From positions 57,741,805-57,805,804 of the forward strand of contig OX123190.2 of NCBI GenBank assembly GCA_944739405.2: a stretch of DNA of 64,000 nucleotides, in the 5' to 3' direction. The DNA is from Euclidia mi (Eukaryota > Arthropoda > Insecta > Lepidoptera > Erebidae). The notes below the pieces were generated by a model that did no database searches, had not been told where the DNA came from, and was given only the letters and a program-made list of their open reading frames with translations. The position numbers and the translations under genes were made by a program. Positions 1-10,724 of this stretch are shown piece after piece (position 1 is the first letter of the stretch; each line of letters starts with the position of its first letter).

Positions 1-186
1 GTCGTCATACATGTTTGTATGGAAAAATATAAAAAATTTCTTTCGCTTCAAACATGTGTTGTTTCAAAGAAAATAAATATTAAAAGATATTTATTTATAT
101 TCATTTATAATTTATTAACGAAATACAGAGTTTACAGCTCATAAAAAGTTAGCTGTCTGCTACAACCCGGCAGGTTTTCTTTATTC

Positions 187-1130
187 TCATCGAATGTTAA
201 AGGCAGTGTGTGAGGTGATAAGACTTATTATTTGCTGTTGCTCACGAGGCACAGTTTCATTTACTTTCCTTTTACGGCTTGGTATTGTAGAAATTTCAAG
301 CACTTATGAAACATTTTCCTCTCCGTGATCTCGCAATGCCATTCGTTGAGCTTGACGAGAATCAACAATTTCAGGCAACTGCCAATTCATATAAAACGCC
401 ACAAGCTTCTCCCAGAAAACATCATCTCTTTCTATAATTTCTATTTTTAGTGGTATACTTTCGCCACTCCACACAGCAAATAAACACTTTTGTTTGCGTG
501 TAACGTGGCGTTGCCCCTGAATTTGGTAATAACAATTATGTTTAGACTAGTCAGTTCACTTTTTTATAATGTTTCCATATTTGTATTTTATTTGCTCTTA
601 TACTATTCTCCAGGCCATTCTTATATGCAACTTTAGAACATTAAATTTCCACAATCGTGTTTGGACCTATTAATCCATCTGGCGTGGCACCAATAATCGA
701 ATAATCCACAAGGCTCGATTGTTACATTTTCTTGCTTCGCCAGTTGTTGCAAAGCCAGTTGTTCATTTTAGATTCCATGCGCAACTGATTTTACATTGCA
801 AATATTTTATTTGTGCAAAATATTTTTTACTAAGTTGGCTTTACTGCTGTTATCTCTTCTTTTTACCACTATACAAAAATTTATATCTGCCAACATATTC
901 TTACGCAATTCGAACCAGTCACTGCTATCCCTCTTGTAATTTTTGCTTATCACTACGGAATTTGAGTCAAATTTGTTAAAAAAATTGTTTGGCATTTCTT
1001 GGCTAGCTTTTGAACAGATCGTGTTAGGAATGACTGCAGTCAAAGGTGTGTAAGACGTTGCAGAACTGTTATCTTTAACTTCACTGTAATTACAATAATG
1101 ATAATTAGTTACGTACTTTATTATTAAAAA
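187..1130 (-). pseudogene. Degenerate YqaJ-type (lambda-exonuclease-like) nuclease
   Basis: Read on the minus strand in several frames, this stretch carries the recognisable order of a YqaJ 'recombinase' domain, a PD-(D/E)xK nuclease fold. SSDWFELRK (902-934) is followed by KANLVKNIL, then NEQLALQQLAKQ, then GATPDGLIG (665-691) with IVEI, then YYQIQGQRHV (about 503-531), then FYMNWQLPEIVDSRQ. The gene is broken by a stop after NILHK, a stop before NEQLAL, a frameshift before GATPDG, a stop at 641-643 where the catalytic ExK lysine is expected, further shifts near 540-570, and a stop near 305. The same frame then runs on to a TGA at 187-189. The 5' end is open up to a Helitron at 1132, and an acceptor-like tract ends near 1085. 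Family members are found in viruses and in eukaryotic transposons; I recall Harbinger-related ISL2EU elements as one carrier, without certainty. It cannot make an active enzyme. Confidence 0.72.
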
Positions 1131-1131
1131 A

Positions 1132-1338
1132 TCTTAATATATAAAATCCTTGCGTTACTGACTGACTGACAGACACGCTACAGCCGAAACTATTGGGCGC
1201 AGGAAGCTGAAATTTGGCATGTATGTTCCTTGGGGACCGTAGGGGTGCACTAAGAAGGGATTTCCTGAAATTCCCACGGGATCGGCCAAAACGGGTAACT
1301 TTTAAAAAAATGCAGGCGTAGCTGCTGGCGTCCTCTAG
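1132..1338 (+). mobile_element. Non-autonomous Helitron, family C (207 bp)
   Basis: It begins TCTTAATATATAAAATCC after an A and ends CTCTAG before a T, as expected for Helitrons (A|TC...CTRR|T). The body is homologous to 16,790-16,994 on the other strand: GACTGACAGACACGCTACAG, then a tract about GGGACCGTAGGGGTGCAC. The minus-strand open frame over it is not a gene. Confidence 0.7.
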
Positions 1339-4024
1339 TACTATATATTGTGTTATAGCAAACAGAGAAGTCACCTTCTTACTTATAAATGATTGATATT
1401 AGAAATTAAAAAGATATTAGATGTTCTGAAACATACCTAATAGTTTATGAATAATCAAAGTTTTACCCGATGTACCTAAAAAGGTTTATGTTCAAAACAC
1501 AATAATACAACATTCGTTACCGCTTGTGTGCGGATTGCGGAGCGCCATATTAGCGCTGTCATCATTATTGTTCGCCGTGGCGGCATCTTAGCGCTCCAGG
1601 CGCTCTGACAAGCTAATGGATTTGAAATATAGGTACATAAAATGATTCGATTTTATGTTATTACTCTTTCAAAAATTGAAAACTGTGGCAGCTATGTATT
1701 GTGAGAATAATTTGTATAATTATATGATGCATAATCGATAATATATAAGTAACATAGTTAGTCATAAAAGACTCTTATGAAAATAATTTGTGTAAAAATG
1801 TTACATATTTCATAATCACTTGGCCATGGATGAATTTCTATTTTATTACGACGCTTTCTTGTACAAATCCTTCGTAGAACTTCATTTCTCTAATTGTCCA
1901 TATTTTATTCTTCTAATTATATATTTATAAGCACAGAAACAATAACACATTAAACGCAACAAGAGTATAAACTTAGGTCCTAATTATATGTGCCCATAGT
2001 TACATGAAAAGCCTATTTGATTCAAAGTATTCAGTCTATAACATAAAACATGAAATTACGAACTCAAATCGGCGTATTATAATAACAAACAGGTTTACGT
2101 AAAATTTCGTGCAGCGGAGACGCGAGCGACATGACCTATCTCTCACAGGGCTCATAGCCGAATGATGAGGTCTGGGCGGGGCGTAAACTAGCAACTGACA
2201 CTCAGTACACCGCTTATGCTAATAAGGTTTAAATTGCTGAAGCGTTTGATTTTGATGGGATCTACCGAGCGTCAAAATCATAGACGTTTGGCAGATTTTA
2301 TTTAATTTTACAAAATATACAGGTATAATATGAAAATAAATAAGGTAATTCTTTAGTTCATTAGATTTCCTACAATATTATCAAAAAAAATACGACAGCT
2401 TACGATCAAAATATTGCAAACAGTGAGACGAAAGATTATTTTCTGCCTCGATTTTGTGATTTTTTTACCGTGATTCTATTTGACGTACATGAAAAATTCT
2501 TTCAAAAGTCTTTTGTTCAGACTTTTGACTTTAAGCTCTAATTTTTGCTAGTTTGTAATATGTACCGTTATGGCTAGATGCGCGACGAAAAATTAGGCGT
2601 TTCACGGCTTCTGAGGTATAACAGCGCCTTAACTAAGCCCATCACTTCAGTAAAACTGCTTCTATAAAATACGGACGTGAGAGAGCAACGCATTTTCAAC
2701 AATAGTTTTCAGAAAATGACGAGAAAGGGTTCGTCATCTCAGCCGATAGAATTCCACTGCTGGACGTAGGCTCCCCAAGGCGCTCCACATAGGCCAAGGA
2801 AATTAGACCTAAAAAAATCCATGACATACACGATATAGACGATCCAATATCTTGCGTATTCTGAATCATTCTAACACTATCCCAATTATTGGACGTCTTT
2901 CGCCTCAAAACAAAATACCCACTTTCTAGTTTTACTTACTGACATAATATGGTTTTACGTCTGACAATGTATGAGCTAAGTTGTACGTAATAATAGTGCA
3001 ATTAAATAATTCGTATGACCGCAACGGTTAACCCACATCAAGTGAACGAATCAAGGCGAACCGCTGTGTCGTCTCCGACACCGACTTGCTAAACTTTGAG
3101 CCCGCGTTACTTGTTACGTGGCGTAATAATACAAGTTTTGTTTGAACAAAATCGTGTTTACGATTATTGTGGTAATCCATTTGTACAGTTTAGGATCATT
3201 TTCAAGTCTAGGGCGATCATGGAAAAGAAATATTTGTGTCCATACGACTCACTTTATATTTCTAGGTATAAAAAACATTAATAGCTGAAAATGTAAAATA
3301 TTAATTCAAATTCAGTGACATTCAGCTACAGTGGGACTCATAAAAAAAAATCAAAACAAATATAAATTATGAAATGTGAGAAACACACTGTAGAAAATGA
3401 AGTAGTCTTTAATATTTGGTAAGGAAATAGACTCTCACTTAGACCATACATTTTCACTGGCAACTTTCTTATAAAAAAGCAAATCTAGTGTTTGTCTATA
3501 ATCCCATCGGTCAGCCAGATTCTCAAAAATAATGATTTACAATCAATTAAAGATTATGATCGTTAACTTTAGATTCACAATCATAGATTTACCTTTCTAA
3601 TTTAAAGTAAGTAGGCAACACGGTTGCTTTCTTTTAGACTGCTCTGTGATATTATGTGAACATGGTTTAAAGTGGCAATTAGCATTTTACCACCGAAATT
3701 TTAAAAACATGTTTGTTATTTAGATCAGCTATGTATACTGTACCGAGAATTTAGAATTGATTAACCTTATATGAATTTAAATTTGATTACATTTTCCACT
3801 TGGTAAATTGTATTGCACAACTATTAGTTCTCATTTGCGTACCTAGCCTACTTCTAATCAAGAGAGTTTTACTATATCGATATCTAAACCCCTAAACTGT
3901 TTTAGATAAATTGAGGGCTTAATTATCCAAATGATTACGGAAATTGTGCGAGCCGCTACAAATCAATAAAAACACACAAACATGAGGCCACGTGTAGTAA
4001 AATATTGAGCGGTTAGGTTAGATA
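1339..4024. other. No gene seen; AT-rich, two CpG-richer patches and one retroelement tail
   Basis: Mostly AT-rich sequence without a credible coding frame. A CpG-richer patch lies at about 1,525-1,615. Another at about 2,105-2,200 contains a GC-box-like GGGCGGGGC. Either could be regulatory, but nothing else supports that. The retroelement tail at 2,731-2,800 is listed separately. The short open frame at 3,096-3,281 looks like chance. Confidence 0.5.
2731..2800 (-). mobile_element. 3' end of a non-LTR retroelement (GTCCAGCAGTGGA family)
   Basis: On the minus strand it reads GGAGCGCCTTGGGGAGCC then CGTCCAGCAGTGGAA then CGGCTGAGATGA. This is the tail block seen again at 61,741-61,880 and, in variant form, at 37.8, 43.0, 55.2 and 62.7 kb. 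No TSD was identified. Confidence 0.5.
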
Positions 4025-4469
4025 TCCCTACTAATATTATTCCCTACTAATCCCTACTAATATTATAAATTCGAAAGTGTGTATGTATATATGTATGTTT
4101 GTATGTATGTTCCGTTTTCACGCTAAAACGGCTGAACCGATTTTGTTTAAATTTTATATTAAGATAGATTGGACCATGGAGACGGACATAGGCTACCATA
4201 AGTTACAAAAAATTAACTGGGAAGGGTTGTAGGGAGGGTAGAAATTATTACGCACAAATTTACCTTTTGGAAGTAAGAACGCATGCGCTGTAATAATTGA
4301 GGGCGCATGTGCTATCGTATATCACTGTCAGTAGTGTCAGTACTGTCACATCATACATAATGTCATATTGGACACGGTGCTTACATTGTTCGCATATATT
4401 ATTAGAAACTAATAATTACATAGGTACTACACTAAAACGGCTGAAACGATTTTCTCAACCTATATTATA
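4025..4469 (+). mobile_element. Helitron family A, 5' part, with repeated 5' termini
   Basis: Three 5' termini TCCCTACTAA lie in a row at 4025, 4041 and 4051. The last continues as the family A body: TATTATAAATTCGAAAGTG, a TATG run, CGCTAAAACGGCTGAACCG, CATGGAGACGGACATAGGC, and the second block ACTAAAACGGCTGAAACG. Homology stops at 4469, where a minus-strand Helitron end begins. The family A 3' end with CTAG is absent here. A family A 3' half lies at 5.4-5.86 kb and might be the displaced remainder. Confidence 0.65.
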
Positions 4470-4685
4470 CTAGCCGTTTCCCGCGGTTTCACACGCGTCC
4501 TGAGGGAATTACTTCGTGTACCCGAAAAACCTAAATATCTTACGGACCCCTATTTTTCTAAAATAAAATATAGCCTATTTTACTCGCAGATAATGTAGCT
4601 TTCTAATGGTGAAAGAATTTTTAAAATCGGTCCTGTACTTTTTGAGTTTATCCATTACAACAAACAAACAAACAAAAATACAAAG
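4470..4685 (-). mobile_element. Helitron family B, 5' end uncertain
   Basis: The minus-strand 3' end is CCGCGGGAAACGGCTAG at 4470, followed by T. The body matches the complete copy at 52,224-52,417 (GCTACATTATCTGCGAGTAA, CTTTCACCATTAGAAAGC and a TTTG run). The expected TCTACACTAATATTATAAAG start is not found, so the 5' end is diverged or truncated. Confidence 0.6.
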
Positions 4686-5379
4686 GACAATGGCAGATCT
4701 CCATACATCGAAATGTCTGAAATTAAATTGAAGCGCACCGTAATAAAAAATATATAAAAAATTCGGCGTAAGTAACAGAGTCTATAAATTATTCTATTTT
4801 CACTCGGGAAACCCGGAAAAACAAGATATCGGTGTTTTAGTTTTTAGATAAGAATGAACAATGTAGGTACGTTTGAAATAACAAATGAAATTATGTCAGA
4901 TTGACATCAAAACGCAGAAGTATTTGTAGCATCGAACTGTCACAGCCAAAGACAAAAGCAGAGCTGCACACATTTTAAATCGATTTTATGTGAAATCGAT
5001 ACAACATTAAAACGATGCTGTGACGTTTTTATTTGATTTAAAAGTTGTTTTGCTTCAAAAATGATTAGCTTATTGATATAATGTTAATTAAATATTAAAT
5101 AACTGCTTTTTAATAATTATATTTTAATAATCGATACGGATAAAAAGCACTCTCGTCTATTCCTGTCACACCATTGTCTATGGCAACAATCAAATAATAA
5201 AGTAGTTACCTAGTTCGTAATCAATTGGAATGCTTTTTATCATCATAAAATACTCCAGCTTTAACGAGACAAAGTGAAAATATTAAAAATCGTAGAAAAA
5301 TAAAACAATTTGTTTTGTTCATATGAAGTTTAAGGTCGCCACAACAAACTCAGACCGAATTCTGCCACTGTTCTTTTCC
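4686..5379. other. No gene or recognised repeat
   Basis: AT-rich sequence with no usable open frame or clear repeat. Confidence 0.4.
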
Positions 5380-5858
5380 TTTTTATAATATTAATAAGTG
5401 TAGAAGTGTAGATGTAGAAATGCGAAAGTTTTCATAGATATACATATATTGGACATGTATTGGAACATGGCTTTGACATTTGCCTGTATGCAAGGTGATG
5501 TTATTATCCCGTCGGGGGGTAGCGAGGAATGCTTCGGTGAAACCCTACCCTCCGACACATGGGCACATGAGGAGCACGGGTTGGTTTTTAGTCAGTAAGA
5601 GTCTGACAGTCCCCTTCGTCCTTCCCCCCCAGGGCGAAAGGAACTCCATGAGGATTTTCCAACCCGACACCAAAAAAAAAGGTGATGTTATTATGTATCT
5701 TTCGGTAGATAATGTCATGGATACTCACCGAGTTACTTTGTACCCTATATTGTTTTCGAAGTCTTTAGTAATCAGAAGTGTCTTCACACAAATTGAGACT
5801 GAAAGTAGATTTGTCTTACCCCGAATTTAACGCTTGCGAAGCCGCGGGCAAAAGCTAG
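5380..5858 (+). mobile_element. Helitron family A, 3' part, interrupted
   Basis: From about 5,430 (AATGCGAAAGTT) it follows the family A 3' half: AGATATACAT, ACTTTGTACC, CTTTAGTAATCAGAAGTG, TTCACACAAATTGAGACTG and GCGAAGCCGCGGGCAAAAG, ending CTAG at 5855-5858 before T. A retroelement tail is nested at 5508-5678. The 5' boundary is unclear. Confidence 0.65.
5508..5678 (+). mobile_element. 5'-truncated non-LTR 3' end with poly(A) and 16-bp TSD
   Basis: It is flanked by AAGGTGATGTTATTAT at 5492-5507 and again at 5679-5694, though the first AA of the second copy may belong to the poly(A). The insert runs from CCGTCGGGGGGTAGCGAGG through GGGCACATGAGGAGCACGGG and TTTTTAGTCAGTAAGAGTC to CGACACC plus poly(A). 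I recognise it as a common lepidopteran LINE 3'-untranslated block but do not assign the clade. The open frame across it (5,480-5,830) is not a gene. Confidence 0.75.
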
Positions 5859-7884
5859 TCGTTTATAATTCGTGGCGGTAAGTCAATGTTGAACAAGTAT
5901 TTTAATGAACAAACGTTGACTTTTTAGACACGGTATTTAATCCAGAACGTTATCGCATAAATAATATTACCTATTTTAATTATCTACTCTGTTTTAATAT
6001 TAGATCTTTTTACGTTAACTGAGCTTAAATTTTCTCAATGTTTAATACTTATCCCATTACTGGTTATTATGCCTTTGAGTTTTAAGGTACCCACGTTTTC
6101 AGTTAGGTAATCTGTTTTATCTCTTCACCGTGTTACCTTGAACCTTAGCCAAGCTTAAAGCAATTATACTTACAAAGAGCAACGGCATGAATTTAAATAA
6201 ACAAGCAAACTTAACTTACAAAACTTGCAGGAATTGCTCTAAATATTAAAGTTTGAAACTAAAGCAATACGGTACTTTAAACGGTGTCTTTACGAGTTCC
6301 TCGCTGTGCTTATCAAGTCAACGTGTCAAAACTTTGCACAAATACTAAATTACGCAGATAATATGTAGATATCGCAATTACAGGCTCGGCATTCGATGAC
6401 GTCACATATTTGTAAACGGCTTGTACAAATATGACAGTGTGGAAGCTTTCATCGTGAATCACGAATTAACACTCACTTAGTTGATCGAAAAGCTGTTGAA
6501 TTCAACGCTGCCATATTTGCATTGAAACCACGTTTACTCTTAGAGTGTTGTTTTAGGAAGTTGTAATTCGAGCCGTATTGTAGTGATTTTACAAAGCCTC
6601 AGCATACAGGTACACGTGAAGCGTAAACTATAATTTAGGCAAACTATTTCTAAAACATTAATTTCCCTTTAAGCCGCAAAGCTTTGCTTTTGAGTTGGGA
6701 ACACTACCCGTTAGAATTCAAATGAATAAATAATAAACATAATATCAAAGGTTATCCTGGCCTAAATAGCCTTTTAATTTACCGCCAGTCATACACACAG
6801 ATATGTACCAAAAATATTTAATTAAGTAACCCTTGGCTACGTCCATCCAAAAATTAATTTACAAAATGCTTGTCGTGAATGCTAAGTACACAAATTGTGC
6901 TTCCATATGTTTTTTTACAGGAGGTCGTCGAGTAGTGACTTAAAAGCACTTGACCTACAAAATTCTTGGACAATACCACAAACACTGCACAAGGAAGTTC
7001 CATTAAGGCGACAATACCGCGGATGTGTACCTGCCATGATCATAATATATGCCTGTGTACGTCTAAACTTAGGTGTTCGTACCTATTGTGAACGCACAAT
7101 GTTATTAGCCTGACGCTGAGTGGGAACACATTCCCCTCCTTTGTTTTTGTCTTTGCAAATATTACGTCAAACTATATTACGTTTAGTTTAATATAAATAA
7201 ATGAAACTACGAAGCCTTATAAATGTATTATACGTATGACTGATATTATGTTTGTAACTGATTGTAACAAAAATGCTCGAGACAGGCGATGTGATATCAT
7301 GTATCACAATTTTCTAACTACATCACGAAGTGCATTTCGGGTTGAAGGTTGGTGACGAGCTACCATGTCCTGTGCTGAATCCAAAAAGTACAGGCCACGG
7401 CAGCGGCGTCGTCTTAACCTGTGAAATTCTTTAGGTCCCGCCATCACAATTTTATTCCAGATTCTGGTAGATTCTAAAGATTTCTTCTTTAACTTGAAGC
7501 CGGCAAGGCTGTTTTGAAGTAGGTCGACTTCAAAACTACTGCAAGTAATTATGCCAAGCTTACAATATTATATGGTATTCCATTTCTATTGCATCTAACG
7601 TAAAACTGTCTTAAAACACAAATCTAAAACTTATTCAACTAGCAAGTATGCCAAGTACGTGTGCACACAACACAATCATGAAATAACACAAAAAGGCTCG
7701 CACCAAAACAGTCGATTAACAAAAAAAGAAAAAGATTCATAATTAGTGACGTAAGTGGCAACTTGTATGTATTACAATCGGTTGCATTGGCAATTGCACA
7801 ACAGTCGTATGAGGTCGCGACATGCAGCAATATAGGCAACTATGTGTATGCGCGCGCAATCACGCACCATCGGCTTTATGTGTA
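5859..7884. other. No gene proven; possible acceptor at 6920 and a CRE site
   Basis: Mostly AT-rich. A palindromic TGACGTCA lies at 6397-6404. At 6901-6920 a pyrimidine run ends TTTTTTTACAG, a good plus-strand acceptor, and is followed by an open frame to 7113 whose later part resembles a dispersed repeat, so I do not call an exon. 7,320-7,430 is GC-richer, with an open frame containing KVGDELPCPVLNPKSTG but no convincing splice sites. Confidence 0.35.
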
Positions 7885-8100
7885 TTGTGCAGTTGCATAC
7901 TACGATATGATGCTAATCGGTTTGATAACCGGCTTTTAGTTGTTCGTTGCTTAATGATGTACGTTGTCTGTAATTTATAAGCATTGCTTAGTGTTGAAGA
8001 GTAGCATAAGATGTTATAAGAAAATATTATGTAAATAGGTGATGGAAGTGTATGAATTCATTAGATCTTAGAAATGATCTTGATCTTTTAAATGAGAAAG
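7885..8100 (+). other. Candidate non-coding exon ending at a consensus splice donor
   Basis: The sequence ends GAGAAAG|GTAAGTTT at 8100/8101, a near-perfect donor. Upstream is CpG-rich sequence near 7,850 (GCGCGCGC), with no long frame. It could be a 5'-UTR exon of a plus-strand gene whose first coding exon is at 10,652. The start given is arbitrary. The donor is seen; the exon and its link to 10,652 are inference. Confidence 0.22.
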
Positions 8101-10651
8101 GTAAGTTTGATTCTGTTATGGTACGAAATGTCTTGTGATTCAAAATCAAATGGCGGTAACCTATTATTTTGGCATCGACTTGTGAGTGTGATACTCCTGA
8201 AGTAGTACTGCCTCATATTAGGCGTGTGTAAGTGACTTCTGTGAAAGCAATGATTGCTGGCTATTTATCAACAAACTGGCTCGGTAGTTTTGAAGAAATA
8301 GGTACATAATGCACAAGATGTAGATTTTTTCAAATGGGATCATTTTCGGAGCCTATATTTTCTGCTCGAACCTCATAAACAGTCAAAAATACTGTGATGT
8401 GCTTGCGAGGCCAAGTATGAAATCAGGCTCCGCAAAATATACATTTTCAAGCCGCAAACGCACTTTCACTTAGCAGATTTTTACTCAAATTATATTGCGT
8501 AGCTGAGAGATTATTTTGCAATTCATTATACATAGACCTTTAACTATTCAAAGTAGTTTACATCTACCCAAGTAGGCACTTTGCTTTTGTTGGTAGAGAG
8601 TAGGACAGGTGTGATTAATTATATTATTGTTAAGAAGTGAAAAACGTGCTTCAATAAACTCCTGATGCTCTTGAAAGACCTATCTTACGATCCTCCTCAT
8701 TGATGAGGATTGTGATTGCCTAGCCGTTGATAAAAATTCTCGACCACAAAACATATTTTGGCGTGTACCTATACATCTAAATTGTCTTATCTCTGTGGAA
8801 AAGATTGCTATGTACAGCCACGCCAGATTTCAGCTTCTTAAAACCTAAAAAGTCGCCGTCTTACCTGTATTTAGTGAATTCCTTTGTAGCTTACTACGGG
8901 TGCTAACGTCATAACAAAAGATGGCTTATTAAATAAGATACACAAGTTTACATCATAATTACTAAGCGTAAAAATATACAATATAAGAATTTTATAACTA
9001 TTTTTGCATGTGAAAAAACAACTTTTTCCTTCTAACAACATTTCGAAAAAATAAAGTTATCAACGGAAACAGAAAAGTATAATAATATATAAAAGTAACT
9101 TCACTGTTCTGCCATTGAACATATAATTACGTTTCTTTGTCTAAGGCTTTTTATTCATACGCCTAATATTTCCTCAAACGGTCGCTAATTAAATGTTCAT
9201 CTGTTATTAATAATCTCAAATAAAAATGAATTTCGTCAAGTTTATTATCCACGGGTGGAATATTATTATTTTAAGTAAAGTCAATTTTCGGTGAATTGGT
9301 TTTACCTAAAATAATAAAATTATATTCAGTGTACGCAATTTATTTCCATGTAATGTTGAAATAATATTCCCTGATAAGTTTTCAATAAATTTACATTCTT
9401 GAGTGAATATGTCATTTATATGTAGGTCTCGTGAGAACAGTACTTATAGATTAAACTGTTTGCTTAATGACATAATAATATTATTCATCATCATGAGCCT
9501 TATATATAAAATGTCCCACTGCATTTTTTCACTGATATAAACACAACGAGAATTTCAGTCGGCATAACACGAAAAAAAGAATTCAAGTAGGAGCAGACAT
9601 CTAAGTCGGCGTCGAATTAATAGGTGTTGTATTTATATAGCGAGTAGCGAGAAAATTTACACTAATAATATTAGGAAGAAATAGCCTAGTTTGCAGGAAT
9701 CATGTCTTATTTCGAAGCATGTTCAATAGTCGTTGCAGTATGAGTTTCTACTTAGTAGTTACCTATTCTGTAGCAGTTGGATGCGTTCTGAGAAAGACTA
9801 TTCATAGCAAATTCTCTGTGATATTCATCGATATTTTAGTGAAAGACATTGCACTACATTACGTGAAGACAAATTATATAGACCTATAACGAGCTTATAA
9901 ACTTTTTAATTACCATTTCATTAACCGTAGGCCGTTTAATATCTATTCAATAAACCTAAACTCGTATATGCTACGGAATATTGCGATCCCATTGAGTTGC
10001 GGCGGTTGGACTCGAGTCGCTCTGTGATAAAGCTAATATTCTATCAAATCTAGTTAACTAGAAAGCAACCGGAGTCCAAGGTGACAGTTTTGAATGCAAC
10101 GATGGATTGTTGTAGTTTAAGGCGTATTAAACTTGTCGCGTGGAGACGAAAGCAAAACATTTGATTATTTTAACAATGCCATTCAGAACGCAATATTATG
10201 ATATTGCCACACCGAAGATTATCTTACAGAACATTCACATAAACGAACATCGCAAATCCACCGAGTGCACCATTTGTTCAACCAAACATTACGAATAAAA
10301 ACACCGAGCACGTAGAATGTCGGTTACTTAACTATCATTACAATATGAACGCGTGGGAGAGTATTCGCGTGAATCACTCATAATTGGCCCCTGTTGTTAC
10401 CATCTGTCGTGGCGTAATTACTTTCGAATCTTGCCTCCGTACAGTCTTCAATCAATTTGTTATTAATAGTAATCGTCAATTATTTCCCTTCTTGTGATAT
10501 ATTGCGTTAGCGAAATTGGCAGTGGTACTCATCTAATGTGTTTTACGTGTATATGCTTGTGAATTTAACGATACTTACGCCCGTTGGAATATATAGGTAT
10601 CTACTTTAAAACTTATGTGATTTTGACAAACTGATTATTTGAAAAATACAG
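8101..10651. other. No gene seen; retroelement relics
   Basis: AT-rich, possibly intron of a plus-strand gene. Around 9,484-9,522 is a faded CATCATGAGCC...TCCCACTGC retroelement tail on the minus strand. A degenerate repeat at 9,965-10,085 is listed separately. Confidence 0.35.
9965..10085 (+). mobile_element. Degenerate copy of the 17.9-kb retroelement family
   Basis: It shares the order GCGATCCCATTGAGTTGCGG, GAGTCGCTCTGTGATAAAGC, TAATATTCTATCAAATC and GTTAACTAGAAAGC with the clear copy at 17,867-18,139 (GCTATCCCTTCGGGTTACGG ... GTTAGACTAGAAAGCGG). Confidence 0.5.
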
Positions 10652-10724
10652 GTGACCGTTGTCTGGGTGAGGTAGTGAAGATGACTAGTCGTCCCGCTGG
10701 CGTAGCCCACAATGAAACGCCGAG
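10652..10724 (+). CDS. Candidate first coding exon of an unidentified gene
   Basis: An acceptor-like AAAATACAG at 10651 precedes 29 nt of leader, then an ATG at 10681 with A at -3. The frame reads MTSRPAGVAHNETPR in markedly GC-richer sequence than its surroundings. The exon may end at CCGAG|GCAAGT, which matches the consensus of GC-AG introns, leaving 44 coding nt, or four bases later at a weaker GT. A consensus donor at 8,101 on the same strand could be the upstream partner. The pyrimidine tract before the acceptor is poor. I do not recognise the protein, and no continuation was identified; the next exon may lie outside the window. Confidence 0.33.

Noticed and set aside
719..979. 86-codon plus-strand gene
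   Set aside because: It is the antisense shadow of the YqaJ-type pseudogene.
5480..5830. 116-codon plus-strand gene
   Set aside because: It spans a retroelement tail nested in a Helitron; the frame is incidental.
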